Part shown: positions 7,016 through 14,579 of the stretch, in pieces | Layout of the letters: each line of letters opens with the position of its first letter | Position numbering within the stretch: the first letter of the stretch is position 1 | Origin: VRUE01 sp035554595 | Lineage (GTDB): Bacteria; Actinomycetota; Thermoleophilia; Solirubrobacterales; 70-9 | Direction: 5' to 3' | Length of the DNA: 24,447 nucleotides | Assembly: GCA_035554595.1 (NCBI GenBank) | Contig: DATMIH010000120.1 | Coordinates: forward strand, 1 to 24,447 | Made by a program: the position numbers and the translations under genes | The notes under the pieces: model-generated | What the model was told of the DNA's origin: nothing | The model's input: the letters and a program-made list of their open reading frames with translations, nothing else | The model's database searches: none

Positions 7016-7255
7016 CTACTCGCCGCCGGCGCCACCGAGGTTGCCGAGCATCGCGTGCTCGGCCATGCGGATCAGCCCCAGGGCCATATGCGGCCGCATG
7101 TCGCTGGTCCGTACCCGCACGTGGGAGCCGTGCGGACCGATTACCTCGACGATCGTGCAGACGTCGCCGATCTGGCAGTCCTCGCCGTAGTCGGCTTCCA
7201 GCGCCTCCATCTGGGCGGTGACGACCTGACCCATCTTGCTTTGATCAATCGGCAT
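7016..7255 (-). CDS. Small conserved-looking soluble protein (79 aa), unknown function
   Basis: This 79-aa protein is acidic, with no membrane segment. The N-terminal third is helical (KMGQVVTAQMEALEADYGED). The middle, CQIGDVCTIVEVIGPHGSHV, looks like beta strands with two cysteines five residues apart, followed by RVRTSDMRPHMALGLIRMAEH. The mixture and codon use look like a real protein, but I do not recognise a family. It starts at ATG 7253-7255. On the minus strand TAGTCT lies 8 nt upstream and there is no Shine-Dalgarno, suggesting a leaderless or near-leaderless mRNA. It is divergent from the padR operon, but no functional link is evident. Confidence 0.65.
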   Translation of the reverse strand: MPIDQSKMGQVVTAQMEALEADYGEDCQIGDVCTIVEVIGPHGSHVRVRTSDMRPHMALGLIRMAEHAMLGNLGGAGGE

Positions 7256-7263
7256 GACCTAGG

Positions 7264-7269
7264 AGACTA
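7264..7269 (-). promoter_or_regulatory. -10-like TAGTCT, 8 nt upstream of the 79-aa gene
   Basis: TAGTCT on the minus strand fits the TANNNT consensus of actinobacterial -10 elements and sits where a leaderless transcript would begin at the ATG. No clear -35 is visible. Confidence 0.4.
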
Positions 7270-7350
7270 CAGGCGAGCCCCCACCCAGCCCCTCTTGCTT
7301 GCAGCATTTCTACAGAGAAGGGATAGGCGTGACGGCAATCACTTATCTAG

Positions 7351-7370
7351 ATATATCGGCGCGATATATT
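7351..7370 (+). promoter_or_regulatory. PadR-type operator overlapping the -10 of a leaderless padR promoter
   Basis: ATATATCG-GCG-CGATATAT (7351-7369) is a perfect 19-bp palindrome in otherwise GC-rich DNA, 7 nt upstream of the padR GTG. AT-rich dyads of this kind are typical PadR-family operators. Its right half contains TATATT (7365-7370), a good -10 hexamer placed 6 nt before GTG 7377. A repressor bound here would block its own promoter and the MMPL gene behind it. Confidence 0.75.
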
Positions 7371-7376
7371 CACGCC

Positions 7377-7934
7377 GTGGAGCCCACCGCCACCGCCTAC
7401 GTCATCCTCGGCATGGTCAGCCGGGAGGCCCGCTCGGGCTACGAGATCAAGGCCGCGGTCGATAACTCGACCCGCTTCTTCTGGGCCGCCAGCTACGGGC
7501 AGATCTATCCGGAGCTGAAGCGGCTTTCCGAGGCCGGCCTGGTTGAGGGGGTGGACGCCTCGCGGGGGGAGCGCAAGCGGACGGTCTACGCGATCACCGA
7601 CGCGGGGATGGCAGTCCTGAAGGAGTGGCTGCACGAGGCGCCGGCGACCTTCGAGACGCGTGACGAAGGGTTGCTGAAGCTGTTCTTCTCAGGCGTGCTG
7701 CCGCCCACGGAGGCCGCCGACACGCTGCGAGCGCTGCGCGAGCACAGACTGGGCGTCGCCGAACGACTGCGGGGTATCGAGCCCGCGGCCACGGCGAAGG
7801 CGGAGGGGGGCGACCCCTACCCACTGATGGTGCTGCAGAGCGGAATCGAGTTCAACGAGTGGTACGCCGACTGGTGCGAGCGGATGGAGCAGCGCCTCCT
7901 CGCCGCCAGTCCGAAAGGAGCTACAAATGTTTGA
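7377..7934 (+). CDS. PadR family transcriptional regulator
   Basis: The start chosen is GTG 7377, giving 185 aa (VEPTATAYVILGMVSREARS), the usual PadR N-terminus. The frame is open 26 codons further, but that part spans the operator and -10. Residues 1-85 form the winged helix: GYEIKAAVD, the FFWAASYGQIYPELKRLSEAG recognition region, and the RKRTVYAITDAG wing. Residues from about 95 to 180 are the Vir-like C-terminal helical dimerisation domain. Such proteins repress a neighbouring transporter until a ligand binds. Here padR overlaps the MMPL transporter start by 8 nt, and a perfect palindrome covers its promoter, so autorepression of the whole operon is likely. The ligand is unknown. Confidence 0.93.
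   Translation: MEPTATAYVILGMVSREARSGYEIKAAVDNSTRFFWAASYGQIYPELKRLSEAGLVEGVDASRGERKRTVYAITDAGMAVLKEWLHEAPATFETRDEGLLKLFFSGVLPPTEAADTLRALREHRLGVAERLRGIEPAATAKAEGGDPYPLMVLQSGIEFNEWYADWCERMEQRLLAASPKGATNV
7914..7920 (+). promoter_or_regulatory. Strong ribosome-binding site for the MMPL gene
   Basis: AAAGGAG sits 6 nt before the ATG at 7927, inside the padR 3' end, and fixes the start of the transporter gene. It also shows that internal genes of operons here use Shine-Dalgarno initiation, whereas several first genes lack one. Confidence 0.8.
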
Positions 7935-10071
7935 CGCCCTCGCCCGCCTCGCCGACGGCAAGGCCCGCCGGATCGGCCTCTTCGCAATCCTCTTCTTCCT
8001 CGTTGCCGCGGCCCTCGGTGGCAGCGTCGCGAGTCGCCTCGACCCCTACGGCGCCGACGACCCCTCGACCGAGACGGTCGAATCGCGCGAACGGCTGCAC
8101 GACGCCGGGCTGAAGATCCCGGCGGTGCTGGCGATCGTCAAGGACGCGCCGATCGGGGCGGCGGGGACGCGGGCGCGGGTCGAGGGGCTGGAGCGCAGCG
8201 TGCGCCGCCGCCCCGACGTCGCAACCGTCACCGGTTACTACGACACCCACTCACCCGTCTTCGTCTCGCACGACCGCCGCTCGACCTACTTCGCGGTGAC
8301 GCTGAAGACCTTCGACGACAAGGAGTGGCAGGAAACGGGCGCTGACATCGCCGAACAGCTCTCCGCCAAGCCCGGGGTCATCGTCGGCGGCGCCGCGGTC
8401 GCCCAGGAGCAGGTCAACAAGCAGGTCGAGAAGGATTTGCGGATGGCGGAGATGCTCGCCTTCCCGCTGCTCTTCCTGCTCTCCTTCCTCTTCTTCCGCA
8501 GCCTGATCGCCTCGGCGCTGCCGCTGATGATCGGTGGCCTGGCGATCGTCGGCACCTTCCTCATCCTGCGCATCGCCAGCGAGGTCGGCTCGATCTCGAT
8601 CTTCGCCCTCAACCTGACCACGGCGCTGGGACTGGGACTGGCGATCGACTACAGCCTCTTCATTGTCTCCCGCTATCGCGAGGAGATCGCCAAGGACGGG
8701 CCGGGGCTGGCGGCAATGCGGCGCGTGCTCGCAACCGCGGGGCGCACGGTCTTCTTCTCCTCGCTGACCGTCAGCGCGGCGCTCGCCTCGCTGCTGGTCT
8801 TCCCGCAGCGCTTCCTCTACTCGATGGGCCTCGGCGGCGCCCTGGTAGCGCTGTTCGCGGCGCTGATCTCGCTCACCGTGCTGCCAGCCGTGCTGACCCT
8901 GCTCGGCACCCGGGTCAACGCGTTGGCGCCGCGCTTCCTGCAGCGCCGCGCCGAGGCCGACACGCGGCCGGATGAGAGCGGCTTCTGGTACCGCCTCTCG
9001 CGCTTCGTCATGCGCCGGCCGGTGCCGGTGGCGACGATCAGCGCGGCTCTTTTGATCGTCATGGGCATCCCCTTCTTCAACATCAAGTTCGACACCGTCG
9101 ACCCGACGGTGCTGCCAAGCTCGGCCAGCGCCCGCCAGGCCTACGACGCGGTCAGCAGCGAATTCCCGCCCTACCGCGAAACGCCGATTTGGGTCGACGT
9201 CGAAGGCGGCGGACCGAAAGCGGCCACGCGCTTCGGCGCCCAGGTGCGCAAAGTGCCGGGCGTCGCCGAAGTCAACCCGCCGCTGCAGCTGAAGGGGGAC
9301 GTGACCGCGCTGCAGGTCGTCTCCCGCCACCCCTTTGTCTCCGAGGCCAGCCAGACGACCGTGAAGCGGATTCGCGACCTGCGGCCGCCGCCCGGGACCA
9401 CGGCGCTGGTCGGCGGGGCGACCGCTGACTTCATCGACCTGCAGTCGAGCCTCGCCAGCCACCTGCCGGTCGTGCTCGGGATCATCATCTTGGCGACGCT
9501 GACGATCCTCTTCCTGATGACCGGCTCGGTGATCCTGCCGATCAAGTCGCTGCTGATGAACTTCCTCAACCTCAGCGCCGTCTTCGGCCTGTTGGTGCTG
9601 ATCTTCCAAGACGGCCGCTTCGAGGGCTTCCTCAACTACACAAGCCCCGGGGCGATCGAGCAGACCATGCCGATCCTGCTCTTCGCCGTCGCCTTCGGCC
9701 TCTCCACCGATTACGCCGTCTTCCTGCTCTCGCGGATCAAGGAGGCGCGCGACAACGGCGCCTCGGACTCCGAGAGCGTGGCGATCGGGCTCGAGCGGAC
9801 CGGCCGCATCGTCACCGCCGCGGCGCTGCTCTTCGCCGTCGCGATGTTCGCCTTCGCCACCTCGCAGATCATCTTCATCAAGGAGAACGGCGTCGGCACG
9901 GCGCTTGCCGTCCTGATTGACGCCAGCATCATCCGCGCCCTGCTCGTCCCCTCGCTGATGGAGCTGCTGGGCAAATGGAACTGGTGGGCGCCGAAACCGC
10001 TGCGCCGCCTGCACGAACGGTTCGGGATCAGCGAGTCCGGGCTGAGCGAGCCGGAGCCGGGGAAGGCCTAG
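7927..10071 (+). CDS. MMPL family RND-type transporter
   Basis: This 714-aa integral membrane protein has the duplicated MMPL/RND layout. Helix 1 is at about 15-35, with an extracytoplasmic domain at about 40-170. Five helices follow (about 175-325), then a second half with a helix near 365-385, an outer domain at 390-510 and five more helices. The proton-relay type motifs are GLGLAIDYSLFIVSRYREE (D241) and FGLSTDYAVFLLSRIKEAR (D595). MMPL proteins use the proton gradient to export lipids, siderophores or drugs. Control by the overlapping padR gene favours an inducible efflux or lipid-export role, and the thioesterase 2 nt downstream hints at an acyl substrate. The length is typical of the short MMPL class. 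Confidence 0.93.
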   Translation: MFDALARLADGKARRIGLFAILFFLVAAALGGSVASRLDPYGADDPSTETVESRERLHDAGLKIPAVLAIVKDAPIGAAGTRARVEGLERSVRRRPDVATVTGYYDTHSPVFVSHDRRSTYFAVTLKTFDDKEWQETGADIAEQLSAKPGVIVGGAAVAQEQVNKQVEKDLRMAEMLAFPLLFLLSFLFFRSLIASALPLMIGGLAIVGTFLILRIASEVGSISIFALNLTTALGLGLAIDYSLFIVSRYREEIAKDGPGLAAMRRVLATAGRTVFFSSLTVSAALASLLVFPQRFLYSMGLGGALVALFAALISLTVLPAVLTLLGTRVNALAPRFLQRRAEADTRPDESGFWYRLSRFVMRRPVPVATISAALLIVMGIPFFNIKFDTVDPTVLPSSASARQAYDAVSSEFPPYRETPIWVDVEGGGPKAATRFGAQVRKVPGVAEVNPPLQLKGDVTALQVVSRHPFVSEASQTTVKRIRDLRPPPGTTALVGGATADFIDLQSSLASHLPVVLGIIILATLTILFLMTGSVILPIKSLLMNFLNLSAVFGLLVLIFQDGRFEGFLNYTSPGAIEQTMPILLFAVAFGLSTDYAVFLLSRIKEARDNGASDSESVAIGLERTGRIVTAAALLFAVAMFAFATSQIIFIKENGVGTALAVLIDASIIRALLVPSLMELLGKWNWWAPKPLRRLHERFGISESGLSEPEPGKA

Positions 10072-10073
10072 GA

Positions 10074-10910
10074 GTGGAGCTCGGCGCAATCGGCGAGGAT
10101 GCGCGGGTCGCCGTGCACCCGTTCGATCTCGACACCGCAGTGCAGGACCTCGGCGACGGCCGCTTCGGGGCGGAGATGCGCGAGCGCTGGTGGGTCGAGC
10201 GCGGCCCCAACGGCGGTTACGTGGCGGCGGTCATCCTGCGGGCGATCCAGGCCGCGGCGGCGGCAGAGCGCGCGCCGCGTTCGCTCACGGTCCAGTTCCC
10301 CCGCGCGCCGGTGGCCGGGCCGGTGGAGATCACGGTGAAGACCGAGCGCGAAGGCCGCACCGTCACCTTCCTCTCGGCGCGGATGGAGCAGCAGGGCGAG
10401 CTGCAGGCAACGGCCCTGGCCGTGCTGGCCGACGACCTCGACGCGAGCGGCTTCGCGGAGCTGCAGATGCCCAGCGTCGACCCTCCGGCGGAGCTGTATT
10501 CACCCGATCCCGAGCAGGTGCCCGGCATGCCGACGATGTTCCAGAACTACAGCGTGCGACCGGCCCTGGGCGAGGAGGCCTTCTCCGGCGGCGCCCCCTA
10601 CAGCGGCCTCTGGATCCGCGCACGGGAGCCGCGCCTGCTCGACGCGCCCCTGGCCGCGGCGATCCTCGACGCCTGGTTCCCGGCACCATTCGTCCGGCTG
10701 GACCGTCCGGTACCGGCGCCAACGATCGACTACACCGTGCACTTCCGCGCGCCGCTCCCCGAGATCGGGGCATCGGCCGAGGATCCCTACCTGGCTACCT
10801 TCCGCTCGGGCCTCGCTCGTGGCGGCTTCTTCGAGGAAGACGGGGAGCTTTGGAGCCGGGATGGGAGCTTGCTGGCACAGTCGCGTCAGCTGGCGCTTCT
10901 TCTGAGTTGA
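10074..10910 (+). CDS. Thioesterase family protein (TesB-like double hotdog)
   Basis: Starting at GTG 10074, 2 nt after the MMPL stop, gives 278 aa. The N-terminus HPFDLDTAVQDLGDGRF, then RWWVERGPNGGYVAAVILRA (residues near 38-57), is characteristic of the acyl-CoA thioesterase-like family with two hotdog folds. The second hotdog begins near residue 155, and the C-terminus reads ARGGFFEEDGELWSRDGSLL followed by AQSRQLALL. In this family the last segment (G.L.A.SRQLA) is the TesB-type Asp/Gln/Thr site region. The expected reaction is hydrolysis of acyl-CoA thioesters; the chain length is unknown. Cotranscription with padR-MMPL suggests it processes or recycles an acyl group linked to export. 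The last 116 nt overlap the opposite-strand phosphoesterase gene tail to tail. Confidence 0.88.
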   Translation: MELGAIGEDARVAVHPFDLDTAVQDLGDGRFGAEMRERWWVERGPNGGYVAAVILRAIQAAAAAERAPRSLTVQFPRAPVAGPVEITVKTEREGRTVTFLSARMEQQGELQATALAVLADDLDASGFAELQMPSVDPPAELYSPDPEQVPGMPTMFQNYSVRPALGEEAFSGGAPYSGLWIRAREPRLLDAPLAAAILDAWFPAPFVRLDRPVPAPTIDYTVHFRAPLPEIGASAEDPYLATFRSGLARGGFFEEDGELWSRDGSLLAQSRQLALLLS

Positions 10911-12513
10911 AGACGGAGCTGTCGAAGGCGGTCAGCACCGGTTCGGCGGCGTAGCCGGGCGGCGGCGTGACTTCGAGCAGTTCGCCGATGCTGAGTAGGA
11001 GGGAGAAGTGGTTGTAGTAACCGGTTTCGTTGACGCTGCCGGGAGCGACGAAGGGCGAGAGCAGCAGCATCCCCACCCTGCCGCCGCCACCACTTTCTTT
11101 CACCGGGCCGCTGGATGGCGGCGGGGCCACTTCGGGGGCCGGCAGGTTCGGGTATTCGGGGGTTCCGCAGCAGGCGCTGGTGTCGGGTTCGGGCAGGTCT
11201 TGGCGCGCCTGGGCCGAGGTGACCGCGATCAGGCCCGAGGTTTTGTAAGCGGGTGAGGCTTCGATTTCCCCGATCACCGTTTCGAGCCAGGGTTGAGTTG
11301 CGGCCAGGCCGGCGGGCGCCCCCGGTTCGCACGGGGTTTCGCTGCCGTCATGACAGGCGTCGGGCACGATGTAGGAGAGCGAAGGGGTGCTGGTTTCCTT
11401 CTTCAAGTCGACGCTGAGCTGTTCCAGCCCGACGTCGCGTTGAGCGCATTCGGGACTGTCGACGATTGAGTGGAAGTAAACGAAGGGGTTGCGCCCGGTC
11501 TCATACGGATCCGCCGGCTGCGGCGCCTGCGCGGGGTCAGCTTCGCCAGGTCCAGGGTGACGACAGGTGGTGGGCTCCCCCGCCTGGCCGTTACCGATTC
11601 CACCGATGTAGGCCTTCCAGGTCTTTTTCGCCGCCACCAACTGGCTCGGCAGTGTTTCGGTTTCGGCGGGATAGACGCAGCCTTCGCCTTCGGCCTGGCC
11701 CGTTGCGCTTAGCGTCGGCGTGGCGAAGTCCTTGTATTCGGGACAGTTCGCCGCCGTCGCCGGGTTGGGACCCTGACCGCTGAGCAGGGCGATCTCGTTG
11801 GCAAGGTCACCGCTCGTCACCGCGTAGTAGTTGGAGAGCAGCTCGCCTTTTTCCGGCAGGGTTTTTGAGATGTAGGTCGCGGTCGAGCTCGGGCCATAGG
11901 TTTCTTCGAAGCCGTGATCGGCAAGCACGATCAGGAAGACATGCTGGACCGGGGGCAGGCCGGGTTCTTCGGGCAGTTCGGGAGGGAGTTTCTTCTTCGG
12001 CGGAGCAGCCACGGTTTCTTCGGGCGCTTCGGCTTCCAAGGGGACTTCAGCGGCAGCGGCAGGAGCTTCGGCCACGGCGACCGGTTCGCTTGCTTCCGTC
12101 ACCGGTTCTGGCGCCGGTTCGGCAGGCGGTGGCGGTTCGGCTTCGCTGTAGAGGACGATCGGGGCGATGCCGGCGCTCTGGGCGGCGGGGCCGGTCAAGC
12201 CGCCGAGCAAGACGCCGAAACCGAGCACGGTCAACACCGCGATCGCCGCGCTGCGCGGTGCCGGCATATAGCGCGCCTGGGCCGTCTCCTCACCGTCCCC
12301 CTGGGGGGAAGGGGCCACTACGCCAGCCTCAACGGGTTTGTCCTCAACCGCCGGCTCGACTATCGAGAGCCACCGGGCGACGGCAGCCGGGATCGCCCCG
12401 CGCCGCTCGCCACAGTTCAGGCAGTAACGCTGATCGGCCGCCAAGCGGCCACCGCAGCTGTTGCAGCAGCTGGAGCCAAGCTTGCGGCCACCGTCATCGG
12501 CCGAGATTGCCAC
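10795..12513 (-). CDS. Membrane-anchored phosphoesterase with N-terminal zinc ribbon
   Basis: The 572-aa product starts at GTG 12511-12513. A zinc ribbon has C17-NS-C20 and C31-LN-C34 (AADQRYCLNCG). One membrane helix spans about 88-110, then a Pro/Glu/Ala linker runs to about 187. The catalytic domain starts VFLIVLADHGFEETYG, the metal-binding start of the phosphoesterase (phospholipase C/acid phosphatase-like) family. A histidine-bearing DACHDGSE segment and MLLLSPFVAPGS with YYNHFSLLLSIGELL also match the family. The enzyme domain is probably outside the membrane and the ribbon inside. It could release phosphate from esters in phosphate starvation; a PhoP-like box lies upstream. The final 38 residues or so are low-complexity and overlap the thioesterase gene, perhaps after loss of an earlier stop. 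Confidence 0.85.
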   Translation of the reverse strand: MAISADDGGRKLGSSCCNSCGGRLAADQRYCLNCGERRGAIPAAVARWLSIVEPAVEDKPVEAGVVAPSPQGDGEETAQARYMPAPRSAAIAVLTVLGFGVLLGGLTGPAAQSAGIAPIVLYSEAEPPPPAEPAPEPVTEASEPVAVAEAPAAAAEVPLEAEAPEETVAAPPKKKLPPELPEEPGLPPVQHVFLIVLADHGFEETYGPSSTATYISKTLPEKGELLSNYYAVTSGDLANEIALLSGQGPNPATAANCPEYKDFATPTLSATGQAEGEGCVYPAETETLPSQLVAAKKTWKAYIGGIGNGQAGEPTTCRHPGPGEADPAQAPQPADPYETGRNPFVYFHSIVDSPECAQRDVGLEQLSVDLKKETSTPSLSYIVPDACHDGSETPCEPGAPAGLAATQPWLETVIGEIEASPAYKTSGLIAVTSAQARQDLPEPDTSACCGTPEYPNLPAPEVAPPPSSGPVKESGGGGRVGMLLLSPFVAPGSVNETGYYNHFSLLLSIGELLEVTPPPGYAAEPVLTAFDSSVFNSEEAPADATVPASSHPGSKAPRLPRRSRHERGPSGR

Positions 12514-12545
12514 GGCTGAAGTCTCGCTGTGGCCCAGCGTGTACT

Positions 12546-12564
12546 TGTCACCTAAATGTGAACC
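12546..12564 (-). promoter_or_regulatory. PhoP-box-like site upstream of the phosphoesterase gene
   Basis: On the minus strand GGTTCACATTTAGGTGACA contains TTCACA and, 11 bp later, GTGACA. It resembles the TTCACA-n5-GACACA boxes before pstS and lies 33 nt upstream of the phosphoesterase GTG. It is weaker than the pstS copies. Confidence 0.35.
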
Positions 12565-12585
12565 TTGATCGCAGCCAGAGCCGAT

Positions 12586-12604
12586 TTTTCACAACACCGC
12601 AACA
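12586..12604 (+). promoter_or_regulatory. PhoP-box-like site upstream of the zinc-ribbon genes
   Basis: TTTTCACAACACCGCAACA matches 14 of 19 positions of TTTTCACACGATTGAAACA before pstS, including the whole TTTTCACA half. The half-elements repeat with an 11-bp period, as in PhoP-type direct repeats. It lies 33-45 nt before the candidate starts. Confidence 0.45.
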
Positions 12605-12648
12605 TTTCACCGTCCCATCACGAAGACGATGCGATCGTGGATCACTCA

Positions 12649-13239
12649 ATGGTCAATGCGGGGGGCGAGCAATGCCCATCCTGCGGGATGGCCGTCGCCG
12701 CAGACCAGCGTTACTGCCTGCACTGCGGGCAGCGCTGTGGCGAGCCCCGCCTGCCCTTCATGAACGCCGTCACCTTCATGGACGCTATGCGAGCGCCCTC
12801 CGAGGCGGTCGCCGGCCCCGCACCACAGCCACAACCGCGCCGCCGCCGCATCTCGTCGAACGCGGCCCTGATCGCCGGCGTTGGCACGCTACTGCTGGCA
12901 ATGGGCGTGGGTGTCCTGATCGGACACTCCGGCAATCAGACAGTCGCCACCAACGCAGCGGCGCCCCAGGTGATCACGGTGCACGGCGGCGGCGAAGAAA
13001 CGGAAACCGCGGCCACGACCAATAAAGGCAACGCGGGAAGCAAAGGTGGCAAGAAGAGCAAAAAGGCCAGTGCCAGCGCCAAGAAGAAGGCTGAAACCGG
13101 CCAGGGCGCCGAAGAAGTGCTGAAGCCAAGCGCCGGAGTGAAGCTGCCGCCGGCGACGGCGGAAGTCGGCAGCAAGTGCGAACAGGGAGCGGCCGGCTGT
13201 AAAGGCGGCGAATTCACAGGAGAATTTTTCGGCGAATGA
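12649..13239 (+). CDS. Zinc-ribbon, single-pass membrane protein of unknown function
   Basis: From ATG 12649 the product is 196 aa; an in-frame GTG at 12637 would add four residues and a TTG at 12565 is less likely. The N-terminus has a zinc ribbon, C9-PS-C12 and C23-LH-C26, in the setting AADQRYCLHCGQRCG, nearly the same as in the divergent phosphoesterase (AADQRYCLNCGERRG). A helix at about 70-93 (AALIAGVGTLLLAMGVGVLI) spans the membrane. The rest is Lys/Ala/Gly-rich and disordered, ending with two cysteines and GGEFTGEFFGE. The same ribbon-helix-linker design without an enzyme suggests a partner or scaffold of the phosphoesterase. The next gene overlaps by 4 nt (ATGA). Function is unknown. 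Confidence 0.75.
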   Translation: MVNAGGEQCPSCGMAVAADQRYCLHCGQRCGEPRLPFMNAVTFMDAMRAPSEAVAGPAPQPQPRRRRISSNAALIAGVGTLLLAMGVGVLIGHSGNQTVATNAAAPQVITVHGGGEETETAATTNKGNAGSKGGKKSKKASASAKKKAETGQGAEEVLKPSAGVKLPPATAEVGSKCEQGAAGCKGGEFTGEFFGE

Positions 13240-13652
13240 AACTTCCAGGCAAGCTCACCCGCAAGGGCCAGAACGGCAACGCTCCGGCTCGGAGCGCCTC
13301 GCCGACAGCCCCTGCGACAACCGAGCACGAGCTGACCGTCGACCTCGAACGGCGGCGCGACCAGCTCGTCGCCCGCGTCGCCGAGCTGCAGTGGGACCTC
13401 GGCGGACTCGTTTACGAAATGGCGGTGCGCAACCAGATCGAGGTCGAGGTGCTGGTCAAACGCGCCGTCGCCTTGCAGGACGCCGACGCCGAGTTGAGCG
13501 AGATCGAGCGGATCGTGCGCATGGAGCAGACCGGAACCGCCGGCTCCTGCACCTCCTGCGGCGCCCCCCACAGCACCGGCGCCACTTTCTGCTGGCAGTG
13601 CGGGCAGCCGCTACTCCAGCAGGTCACCAGCGACGCGATCCTCCGCCGCTAG
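13236..13652 (+). CDS. Coiled-coil protein with C-terminal zinc ribbon (138 aa)
   Basis: This soluble 138-aa protein starts at ATG 13236, overlapping the previous stop. AGGAG at about 13219 is rather far upstream, so translational coupling is likely. Residues 1-30 are basic and disordered. Residues 33-98 are a charged helical region, probably a coiled coil (LERRRDQLVARVAELQWDL and onwards). Residues 106-128 form a zinc ribbon, CTSCGAP and FCWQCGQPL. No family is recognised. It is the third adjacent gene with a zinc ribbon, here at the opposite end of the protein, so it may interact with the ribbon-bearing membrane proteins. Convergent pstB ends 6 nt away. Confidence 0.75.
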   Translation: MKLPGKLTRKGQNGNAPARSASPTAPATTEHELTVDLERRRDQLVARVAELQWDLGGLVYEMAVRNQIEVEVLVKRAVALQDADAELSEIERIVRMEQTGTAGSCTSCGAPHSTGATFCWQCGQPLLQQVTSDAILRR

Positions 13653-13658
13653 CCTGAT

Positions 13659-14579
13659 TCAGCCGAAGCGGCCGGTGACGTAGTCGCGCGTGCGCGGGTC
13701 CGCCGGGTTGCTGAAGATCTTCTCGGTCTCGGCGAACTCGATCAGGGTCCCGGCCGGCTCACCCGTGCTTGAGTCGAGGCCGAAGAAGGCTGTCTCATCG
13801 GCGACCCGGGCCGCCTGCTGCATGTTGTGGGTAACGATCACGATCGTGAAGCGCCCTTTGAGGCTGTGCATCAGGTCCTCGATTGAGGCGGTGGCGATTG
13901 GGTCGAGCGCCGAGGCCGGCTCGTCGAGCAGCAGCACGTCGGGCTCGATCGCGATCGCGCGGGCGATGCAGAGCCGCTGCTGCTGCCCGCCGGAGAGCCC
14001 CAGGGCACTGTCCTTGAGCCGATCCTTGACCTCGTCCCAGAGCGCCGCGCCGCGCAACGCTTTCTCCACCCGCTCATCGAGGCCATGGCGCAGGCCGAGA
14101 TTGCGGGGCGCCCAGGCGACGTTGTCGTAGATCGACTTCGGGAACGGGTTGGGCTTCTGAAAGACCATGCCGATCCGCCGCCGCACCTCGACCTGGTCGA
14201 CGTTGCTCGCGTAGAGGTCGTGCCCGTGGTAGAGGACCTGGCCCTCAAGCCGGAAGGCGGGCACGGAGTCGTTCATCCGGTTGAGGCTGCGGATGAAGGT
14301 CGACTTGCCACAGCCTGAAGGACCGATCAGGGCAGTGATCCTGCTGCGCGGAATCCGCAGGCTGACGCCGGCTAGCGCCTCCTTGGCGCCGTAAAAGACC
14401 GAGACGTCGTTGACCTCGAAGACGGACTCGACCGCAACCTTTGGCCGGTAGCCGTTAATCCGCCCGACGGCGTCGGGTTCAGACTGAATACGGACGCGAG
14501 AGGGCACGGCCGGCGGCGGAGAGCTCGCGTCAACCGGGCGAGCTTGTTCGGCGAGGAGGGTTTGTTCAGACGTATTCAT
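13659..14579 (-). CDS. pstB: Phosphate ABC transporter ATP-binding protein
   Basis: The 306-aa protein drives phosphate import by ATP hydrolysis on the inner face of the PstSCAB complex. The motifs are complete: Walker A GPSGCGKST (residues 86-94), QKPNPFPKSIYDNV typical of PstB, signature LSGGQQQRLCIARA, Walker B VLLLDEPASALD and the switch histidine in VIVTHNMQQ. The C-terminus (EKIFSNPADPRTRDYVTGRFG) is also PstB-specific. It starts at ATG 14577-14579, overlapping the pstA stop as ATGA. Compared with usual PstB proteins of 250-270 aa it has an extra N-terminal 50 residues or so, Pro/Ala/Ser-rich. No phoU is seen nearby. Confidence 0.96.
   Translation of the reverse strand: MNTSEQTLLAEQARPVDASSPPPAVPSRVRIQSEPDAVGRINGYRPKVAVESVFEVNDVSVFYGAKEALAGVSLRIPRSRITALIGPSGCGKSTFIRSLNRMNDSVPAFRLEGQVLYHGHDLYASNVDQVEVRRRIGMVFQKPNPFPKSIYDNVAWAPRNLGLRHGLDERVEKALRGAALWDEVKDRLKDSALGLSGGQQQRLCIARAIAIEPDVLLLDEPASALDPIATASIEDLMHSLKGRFTIVIVTHNMQQAARVADETAFFGLDSSTGEPAGTLIEFAETEKIFSNPADPRTRDYVTGRFG

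Noticed and set aside
8251..10089. A 612-codon open frame on the minus strand
   Set aside because: It is antisense to the whole MMPL gene, is full of Arg/Gly/Asp/Gln without fold-like segments, and reflects high-GC third-position bias.
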